From Diphasiastrum complanatum (taxonomy: Eukaryota > Streptophyta > Lycopodiopsida > Lycopodiales > Lycopodiaceae), in assembly GCA_029204225.1 (NCBI GenBank), contig CM055097.1, positions 29,315,192 to 29,379,191 of the forward strand: a stretch of DNA of 64,000 bases, in the 5' to 3' direction. The position numbers and the translations under genes are program-made. Every line of letters starts with the position of its first letter. Within the stretch, counting starts at the first letter, position 1. Shown here in pieces: positions 56,914 to 64,000 of the stretch. The notes under the pieces are model-generated. The model saw only the letters and a program-made list of their open reading frames with translations, was not told the DNA's origin and searched no databases.

Positions 56914-57486
56914 TAATGAGGATAGCGAGTCGCAGTCAAGAAAGCAAAACAGTCGCGATAGCAAAACAACAATGAAGTTCGGATGGAGTTCAGATGCGAT
57001 CGCTGGACACTGCTGCTGAATCACTCCTACAGTTCTCCAGAATGTAGCCAAACACTGCTGATCTACGTTTATAGATTAATGTAGCATTCAACAAATTCAA
57101 CCAATGTACAACTAATTAGAAAATTACAAAAGTGGTGGATTAGCCATGACCTAGAGTGTATCTGCTGACGTCATGCCATCAGATCAGATATCTGTACTTC
57201 TGGATACTTGTATGACCTTGCTGGTCCTTCATGGAATGTGAGGGCAGAAAAGGTTTCACGACGTTTTTCGTGTCACGTCGTTGGTTTCGTTTCCGTCGTC
57301 TAACTTTCTCGTGTTGGACAGCAAAAGATTCTCGTTTGCAAATCTTTCGTGTTCATGTCTCGTCGTCAAGTTTTTGTGAAACTTTTGTGCTTCGTGTCTC
57401 TTGACTTTCGTGTTCGCGAACATTTTCGTTAGGCAGAGGACTGAAAGCTAGCAAAGCTTTGTAAATAGAAATGTTTTGTTTTCTCA
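56914..57486 (-). mobile_element. 5' LTR of element C (internally deleted)
   Basis: At 573 bp this is the partner of 52227-53201. It lacks the equivalent of 52411-52822 (412 bp) between CAACCAATGT and ACAACTAATC. It has an extra GGATGGAGTTC near 56978 and a terminal TG changed to TA on the plus strand. Its right end is followed by the CTATT target duplication. Confidence 0.9.
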
Positions 57487-57491
57487 CTATT
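57487..57491 (+). repeat. Target-site duplication of element C, right
   Basis: CTATT, matching 52222-52226. Removing element C with one copy restores the gag reading frame of element B. Confidence 0.9.
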
Positions 57492-57755
57492 TACTCAGAA
57501 GAATAAATCTTCTAAGAAGTCTAAGTTTAAGAGAGAGTCATCTAAGAAGAATGAGTCTAAGACTAATTAACAATAATCTGGAAAACAACAGAAGAATTTT
57601 GGTGATAAGGAGATCTGCAACAGATGCAGAAGATCAGGTCACACAAAAGAAAAGTGTTGGCTAAATCCAAAGATTGAATGCATTCATTGTCATAAACGGG
57701 GTCACACAACAATAGATTGTTATCAAAATCCCATAGACAAAAAGGAGCAGAATTG
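57492..57755 (+). pseudogene. Copia element B gag, second part
   Basis: The frame resumes TQKNKSSKKSKFKRESSKKN with a stop at 57567. Two CCHC knuckles follow, CNRCRRSGHTKEKC and CIHCHKRGHTTIDC, both intact. The two-knuckle layout is shared with element C. Confidence 0.85.
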
Positions 57756-57839
57756 AAGCAAACCTTCAGATTCAAACTATGTCGAAGACAGAGCAGAATG
57801 CTCCAGAGTAGCATAAGACAGGGCAACAAAAAATTCAGC

Positions 57840-58385
57840 AGCTCATGTTAGTACTGATCTATGTTGTTCATCTAATTCAATTCGAGAAGTAGTACTTGAT
57901 TCGGGAGCCACCTCACATTTTGTTTCCTCAAAACAAATTTTGTTTGAGTATAAGAAGACGAACGATTCAAGATTCAATATACTTGGAGACGATTCTAAAC
58001 AGGTGGTTGATGAAATTGGTGTATTATGGCTAGACACAAATAAGGCGGACAAGAAACTGGAGGAAGTTCTCTATGTCCCTACTCTTGATAAAGATCTTCT
58101 ATCTGTAGCTAAGATAGTTGATAAAGACATGTCAATAACCTTCACAAAGAACTCTTGTAAACTGTTCGAGGAAGATTCTGATAACTTGGTTGCTAAAGGC
58201 AGCAGAGAAGGAAATTTGTATCACCTGAACATTCGAACAAGAATCGAACAAGTCAATCAAACTCAGGAATCAACAGATGTACTGTGGCACAAAAGGCTAT
58301 GTCATATGAACATGGAAGCCTTGTACCAAGCCAATGAAAGCTAGAGAATTCAAGGAGTCAAAATCAAAAGTAGAGATATTCGAAC
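57840..58385 (+). pseudogene. Copia element B protease and GAG-pre-integrase
   Basis: REVVLDSGATSHFVSSKQIL marks the protease active site, followed by FNILGDDSKQVVDEIGVLWL, VLYVPTLDKDLLSVAKIVD and LWHKRLCHMNMEALYQ. The frame is open from 57888 to 58344 apart from its ends; a stop follows QANES. Confidence 0.88.
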
Positions 58386-59480
58386 TACCTGCGAATCCTG
58401 TCTTAAAGGCAAGATGACTAGAACACCTTTCAGTAACGATGTTTATAAAGCAACTAGGGTACCTGAAATTGTGCATTCAGATATTTGTGGACCATTCGGA
58501 GTATTGTCGTTGGGTGATGCAAAGTACTTCATTACATTTATTAATGACTTCAGCAAGTTCGTTGTAGTAAGGCTTTATTCATACCAAACCTGAAGCTTTC
58601 AAGAAATTTGTTGAGTATACGAGTTAGGCTGAGAAGCAGACAGGCAATAAGTTGAAGCAAATTCGCACAAATCGTGGAGGTGAGTACATTTCCAACGAAT
58701 TCAAAGCTTACTGTACTGATTGAGGTATTATGCACACAAAGACTGCATCTTACACACCTCAACACAATGGAATAGCTGAACGAACAAATCGTACACTAAT
58801 GAAAGCTGCAAGGTGTATAATGGCTCATGCAAAAGCACCAAAACAATTGTGGGTAGAAGTAGTGGCAACATCAAATTATCTTCAGAATCGTATTCCAAAA
58901 TCTCAAATACCCGATAAAACTCCTCATGAGATATGGTGGAAATCAAAGCCAAATCTTGCACATGTTCGAACATTTGGATGCGCAGTGTATATGCACGTAC
59001 CAGATAAGCTGAGAAAGAAACTCGATGAAAAGACAGAACAAGGTTTTTTGGTAGGATTCGAGTTACATTCGTCATATTATCGTGTTTATGTACCCGAAAC
59101 TAGCAAGATAAAAGTTGTTCGAGATGTTAAATTTGATGAGACGAAATACATAGCAGACAGTGATCTAGTCAGCTATGAAATTCTCAAAAATTATTATGAG
59201 CTGCCAATGACAACAGAAGAAAAACAAGCAGAAGATGAAAGAGAGCTACCAGATCCAAAGGGAGGTCAAGATCGAGTACCTGACAGACTCGAATCACCAG
59301 CGCGAATTCCAGCAGAAATGCTTGAATCAGAATCGAACTCGAAGCCTGCAGAATCGAACTCGAAACCACCTATGAGAAGATCTGATAGACAACGAAAACC
59401 ACTAGAAAGGTGTGGTCAAGATGTTTTTAATACGACCATCGAATTTTGTGGATTCTATGACAAACTTCAAACATTCGAAT
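58386..59480 (+). pseudogene. Copia element B integrase and linker
   Basis: CESCLKGKMTRTPF completes the zinc region, then VHSDICGPFGVLSLGDAKYF (first Asp). A frameshift lies near 58575. IRTNRGGEYISNEF has Asn where the second catalytic Asp belongs. NGIAERTNRTLMKAARCIMA keeps the Glu, and the frame is open from 58730 to 59482. It passes through WWKSKPNLAHVRTFGCAVYM and YRVYVPETSKIKVVRDVKFD to a Ser/Pro/Glu-rich linker with a short repeat (SNSKPAESNSKP). Confidence 0.88.
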
Positions 59481-60168
59481 AGCTATAGATGGACCAGATA
59501 AAGATCATTGGATTCAGACAATGGAGGACGAAATGTCACCCATGTATAAGAACAATGTATGGACACTCGCACGATGGCTAAAAACTAGTCAAGTGCAATT
59601 GGATCTATAAGATCAAAATAGGTCTTGATGGAGAAAACATCATATATAAGGCAAGGTTAGTTGCTAAAGGATTTTCACAGAAGTATGGGATCGACTACAC
59701 TAATACTGTCTCACCGGCAGTCAAACATACATGAATTCGCTTGTTATTCGCATATGCAGTGGCTCATGATCTAAAAATCCATATTGTGGATGAGAAAACT
59801 GCTTTCCTACATGCAGAATTGGAAGAAGACTTATTCATGGACCAGCCACTTGGTTTTGTAAGCCAAGAATATCCAGAATACGGATGTCACATGAATAAAA
59901 ACATTTATGGTCTCAAACAAGCAACAAGACAACGGTATAGAAAGAAGGACGAAGCACTACGTTCCATAGACTTCAAACCTCTATTTGCTTAATCAAATGT
60001 CTATATCAAACATGTTCAAAATGAAATAATTATTTTAGCTGTTTATGTTGATGGCACGCTTATCTTTTTAAAAAGAGAGAAGTTAATTTCAGATGCCAAA
60101 GAGACATTTCTGAAATATTTGAGATCGTTGACCTAGGAGAAGCTAAAATCTTTATAGGCTTGTAGATC
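59481..60168 (+). pseudogene. Copia element B reverse transcriptase
   Basis: Pieces in several frames: [73 protein letters not shown] and NIYGLKQA. The catalytic box reads YVDG instead of YVDD (about 60045-60056), losing one metal-binding Asp. Several stops and frameshifts add to the inactivation. Confidence 0.85.
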
Positions 60169-60980
60169 GTGAGAGACTTTAAAGGTGGTAAGTTGTATCT
60201 TCACCAACAAAAGTACACTCGAAAGATCATTGAAGACTTCAACGTGCTCGAATGCAAAGGTGTGCATACTCCCATGATACCTGGAACAATATTGAGCAAG
60301 GCAGATTGTTTGCAGACTCTCGAGGAAGAGAAACAAATGGCTGAAACACCCTATCGTAGGCTGATTGGATCATTATTATATCTAGCAGACAACACCAAAC
60401 CTGATATAGCATTTGCAGTGTACAGGCTGATCCAATATAATCAGAATCCAGGATCGTTACATTGGAAGTTGGCAAAGAGAGTACTACAATATCTCCTAGA
60501 AACGAAAGACTATGGACTGCGTTATTCAAAGGAAGCTAGATTTCACATCGAATCTTAGAGTGACGCAAGCTGGGCATCCATAAAGGATGATAGCAAAAGT
60601 ATTTCAGGAAATTGTACTCTAGCATCTGGCGCAACCATACTCTGGATTAGCAAGAAACAAACAGCAGTAGCTACCAACAGCCAAGATGGCAAATAAGCTG
60701 ATCTGGATTAAACAGATATTGGAAGGATTTGATGAATCTAGTTCTGAACCTTATGTCTTGTTAATGGATAACACTTCAACAATCTATCTTACGAAAGATC
60801 TGGTATTTCACTTGAAAACGAAGCACATAGCTACAAGTATCATGTGATTCAAGACTTAGTCGAGAAGAAGTTACTGAAGACAGTCTTCATACCCACAGAG
60901 GAAATGACAACTGATACCTTTACAAAGCCACTAAGTAAAGCCATCAACGACTCACAAGCATGATTCCCAAAGAAGGGCTC
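60169..60980 (+). pseudogene. Copia element B RT tail and RNase H
   Basis: GGKLYLHQQKYTRKIIEDFN, GSLLYLADNTKPDIAFAVYR and SDASWASIKDDSKSISGNCT are followed by damaged RNase H and PTEEMTTDTFTKPLSKAIND. The sequence ends at 60980 (AAGAAGGGCTC). The 5-bp AAGGA and the gag of element A follow at once. No polypurine tract or 3' LTR is present. Confidence 0.85.
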
Positions 60981-60985
60981 AAGGA
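60981..60985 (+). repeat. Target-site duplication of element B, right
   Basis: AAGGA, matching 50653-50657. Joining 50657 to 60986 gives GGA CAA AGG AAG CAA CAT, the continuous element A gag frame. Confidence 0.65.
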
Positions 60986-61530
60986 AGCAACATAAGAAGA
61001 AAGATGTCAAACAAAACGACAACAATCAAAAGCGATAGAAGTTTCAGAATCAGCCACCTGCTCATAACAAGAAGAAAAGACTCTTCTGCAGATACTGCAA
61101 GAGACCAAATCATGAGATCCAGGACTGTCGAGTCTTAAAGTTCAACATTGACAAGAAGAAGAAGCAGCTGGATCAACAAGCTCATGCAGCCGACACCAAG
61201 CAAAATATCGAAGAAGATGATGAGCAGGAAGTCTTCATGGTGAGCCGTCGCCATGTCGAACAATCAGAGGAATGGTTCCTCGATTCTATCTATTGTTAGT
61301 CAATGGAATCACAGATTTAGGACATACGGAAGAGTTTCAGACAGATTCTTGTCAAATTCTCGATAAGAGTAGGAGAGTTCTTGCACTCGAAAAGAGACAA
61401 GGATATCTCTATAGGCTTAGTCATTATAATGTTGTGACCGATCGTGCTTTAGGCAGTTCGACATCTTTGAATAAAGAAGTGATTTGGCATTATAGATTGG
61501 TCACCTTAACTATACATCAATAGGTAACAT
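60986..61530 (+). pseudogene. Copia element A gag end, protease remnant and pre-integrase
   Basis: KQHKKKDVKQNDNNQKR continues the gag, then the knuckle CRYCKRPNHEIQDC (C-X2-C-X4-H-X4-C) and EWFLDS, the beginning of the protease motif. A deletion removes most of the protease. The text resumes in RRVLALEKRQGYLYRLSHYN and NKEVIWHYRL, the GAG-pre-integrase region. Confidence 0.8.
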
Positions 61531-62370
61531 GTCTAAACATTCTTCAGTTCTTGATTTAGACTGTAAAGTTGTCAATCTCCCTGTCTGCTCAAGTTGTATC
61601 AAAGGAAAGTAGGCAAGGAGGCCATTCAAGTCAAATCAAAAATACATTTTCTAGATATATGTTAGACATTGTGCATATTGATATATGAGCAAACATCATC
61701 ATTACTTGATGCAAAATTCTTTATTACTTTCATAGATGATTATTCCAAGAGGGCTGTTGTCGATTTCCTAAAGCACAAATCTGAAGCGTTTCAGTTCTTC
61801 AAGAAATTTATGAAGAATGCTGAGTTGCAGACAGTCAAAAGCATCAAATCTCTCAGGAACGACAATGACGGAGAATACATTTCAAATGAATTCAAGGATT
61901 ACTGCTCAGCCAATGACATCGAACAACAATTTGTTGCTTCCTATTCTCCACAGTCAAATGGATTGGCTGAAAGGAAGAATAGGACCTTAGTCGAGTCTAC
62001 TAAATGCATGATCACACATGTTTCTTTGCCCAAATCATTTTGGCAACATGTTGTTTCGACAACAGTTTATGTGCAGAATCAATGTATAACTAAGGGTGTT
62101 CCTAACAACAAAACTCCTTATGAGATTTGGACGGGTTTCAAACCCTCAATCAAACATTTGAAAGTATTTGGATGCACAACTTATGCTCATGTCACGAAGG
62201 ACAACAAAAAGAAACTTGATGTGCATTATTTTAAAAAAATTTGTTGGCTATTGCAATTCTGATGGAATGTACAGACTGTTTGACATAGACACATGTAAAG
62301 TTTTCACTAACAGGGATGTGACTTTTATCGAAGATCAGATTATTGATTTGAAGGGCAAGGGCCAAATGTA
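61531..62370 (+). pseudogene. Copia element A integrase
   Basis: CSSCIKGK-like remnants lead into a long open frame (61669-62262): LLDAKFFITFIDDYSKRAVV, SLRNDNDGEYISNEF (second Asp kept), NGLAERKNRTLVESTKCMIT (Glu kept), QCITKGVPNNKTPYEIWTGF and HLKVFGCTTYAHV. A frameshift follows near 62235, then RLFDIDTCKVFTNRDVTF. A stop replaces a codon just after the first catalytic Asp (HIDI). Confidence 0.85.
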
Positions 62371-62559
62371 GTCCACAATTTCTATTGCGACAACTGACTC
62401 TTCTCAGAAGGCAATTTCCATTTCTTCATGTAGTCACCCTATACAGTCAGATCCATAAGAAGATGAAGAGACTGCAACTCGAGAGCAGTCAATGTGTCCG
62501 ACATGCCCGACACAACCGACAAAAAAGTCAGACTTCATAGGCAAAAGCTTCAACCAGGA

Positions 62560-63040
62560 GATCATCAAGAATTCGATCTCAGCCTATCCGATATATTGAT
62601 GAATTTGCTCACTATTCTATTCAAGACTCAACCACAGTTGATGAAGCTTTGTCACAGGCTGACTCAGATATCTGGAAAGAAGCAATGGACAAAGAGTACA
62701 ACTCACTGCTAAGGAACAACACTTGGACTGTCACCGACCTGCCAGCAAACAGAAAGATTATCATTTGCAAATGGATCTTTCAGATCAAATACAAATCAGA
62801 CAACAGCATCGACAGAAGGAAAGCTCAACTTGTGGCAAGGGGATTTTCTCAAATTCCCAACATCAACTACTTTGAGACCTTCAACATAGTCGTTAAGCAC
62901 ACCTCTATTCAACTACTACTTTCTCATGTTGCTGCAGCAGATCTTGAGATACAACAGATGGATGTACAAACAACATTCCTCAATGGAGTTATCGAGGATG
63001 ACATCTACATGATCCAGCCAGAAAGCTACATTCTATTCTT
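62560..63040 (+). pseudogene. Copia element A reverse transcriptase (5' half)
   Basis: The open frame reads LSQADSDIWKEAMDKEYNSL, NNTWTVTDLPANRKIIICKW, RKAQLVARGFSQIPNINYFE, LEIQQMDVQTTFLNGVIEDD and IYMIQPESY. It stops matching copia before the LYGLKQ and YVDD motifs, where unrelated sequence begins at about 63040, so the polymerase is truncated. Confidence 0.88.
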
Positions 63041-63486
63041 ACAGTCTACAGAAATACAAGAAAAGTCGATGGAGTTTGGATCTGATCTTTGAGAGTAGGT
63101 AGACGTGCCTACCTAGTGGATTTTAAATCAATAGTTTCCATTCATGAGGATCTTAAGAGATTCAGTCAAAATTGTGTGTTTCTCTCAAGCTAGTCAAGTG
63201 ATAGGGAAATCTAGGACATTGTTTGCAATCAAGACCAAATCCATTCCAACTCTAAATAGATAGAGTCATTGGATTTTTTGGAGTCTAATAGGGATGATTG
63301 GATGTGATTTTGGTGTGATTTGATTCAAATTTGTGGTGCTTTCATCTTGGTGATAAAAGCAATGCCTAATTGACTAGATTTTTGTGTGGTGTGATTCTAA
63401 AGTTTGTGATCTAGCTCTTTTTGAATCTTGTTCAAATCTAGTTGCTTGAATGTCACAAAGTCATTATTAGAGTTCTTTCACACATG
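63041..63486 (+). other. Leader-like sequence before copia element D gag
   Basis: Non-coding sequence between the cut end of element A and the gag of another element. No LTR border or PBS is recognisable. Nothing else is seen. Confidence 0.35.
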
Positions 63487-64000
63487 TGTACTTTGTGTAC
63501 AAGCCTCAAGTGCTTCAAGAAACCATAAAGTTCAAGAAGAGAGCAAAGTTGGCTCTCCATTGCATCAAATTGAATGCTCCCAATGAACTCTTGAGAGAGA
63601 TTGGAGCATGTGTTTTGGCCAAGGAGGCTTGGGATACTTTGCAAGCAATTATGAGTCTAAAAACATTTCTAGACTCCTCATTCTTAGAAACAAAATTTTT
63701 CAAAGCTTTCAAAAGAGTGATGAGAGTGCTCAAAATTATGTTTTGAGGGTCAAAAACTATAATAGGGAGATTGCATGTATTGGTGATGCCATTAAGCAAA
63801 AGGAGCTTGTCCAAGTGGTGTTGAATGGTCTTAGTGATGAATTTTCTAAACTTGTTCAATTTTATGCAATCCAAGGAGAGCTACCATCCATGGAGAGTCT
63901 ACAAGTGGTCTTGGTGGTCGAGGAGAGTAGACAAGAATTCAAGCTTACTAGGATGGAGCAACTCAAGGTTGAAGGTGAGGAGAATGCTTTCTTCTCTCAC
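63487..64000 (+). pseudogene. Copia element D gag (family 1), runs off the window
   Basis: The frame reads YKPQVLQETIKFKKRAKLAL, HCIKLNAPNELLREIGACVL and AKEAWDTLQ, then shifts by one near 63645 to NYESKNISRLLILRNKIFQS, KQKELVQVVLNGLSDEFSKL and LPSMESLQVVLVVEESRQEF. It lacks the N-terminal SNY...W motif. It matches gag at 4613-5400 closely in order and spacing. Its end lies beyond the window. Confidence 0.82.

Noticed and set aside
63515-63874. Minus-strand 119-codon frame at the window end
   Set aside because: It is antisense to a clear copia gag reading on the plus strand.

Overview
This is nuclear DNA from a plant, almost certainly a seed plant. It holds two intron-split plant genes in about 64 kb that is otherwise mostly decayed Ty1/copia and Ty3/gypsy (chromovirus) LTR retrotransposons. 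Many copia-type elements carry primer-binding sites complementary to initiator tRNA-Met (TGGTATCAGAGC). Long introns filled with old, heavily mutated retroelements and slow loss of debris would suit a gymnosperm, but that is inference; nothing here fixes the species.

Layout. 1-13 kb: a non-coding LTR element on the minus strand sits beside copia fragments (RT/RNase H, gag), a longer copia pseudo-element (gag to RT, 5.5-8.7 kb) and, fused to it, a nearly complete chromovirus (8.7-13.2 kb) whose integrase-chromodomain frame is still open. 13-21 kb: unrecognised DNA, a second truncated chromovirus end with LTR, a minisatellite, a transposase-like exon, a 140-bp AG array, a tandem array of exon-like units, and another LTR. 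21-28.1 kb: host gene 1, an LC8-type dynein light chain with a long N-terminal extension, two exons and a 4.3-kb intron carrying an antisense LTR. 28-43 kb: fragments of copia, chromovirus and an orphan leader/gag family, with long unrecognised stretches. 43.4-47.7 kb: host gene 2 on the minus strand, an OB-fold nucleic-acid-binding protein of the At4g28440-like family, two exons and a 3.0-kb intron. 47.9-48.9 kb: a direct duplication carrying a 155-bp hAT-type MITE, with the empty site kept in the other copy. 49.2-63.0 kb: a three-level nest of copia elements, called A, B and C here: A contains B, and B contains C. 63.0-64 kb: another copia gag running off the window.

The two host genes are not an operon and their products have no known shared pathway. 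Their upstream regions nevertheless share a two-part motif, CACCGTTGGAT, then 16-17 bp, then AGATTTTGCCACGT (or close variants). It occurs twice per gene, in the same orientation to the gene and at similar distances from the ATG. This, the inverted gag inside element C, the missing 3' LTR of element B and the tandem mini-exons are the most interesting observations. I found no CRISPR array, bacterial system, rRNA or functional tRNA gene.
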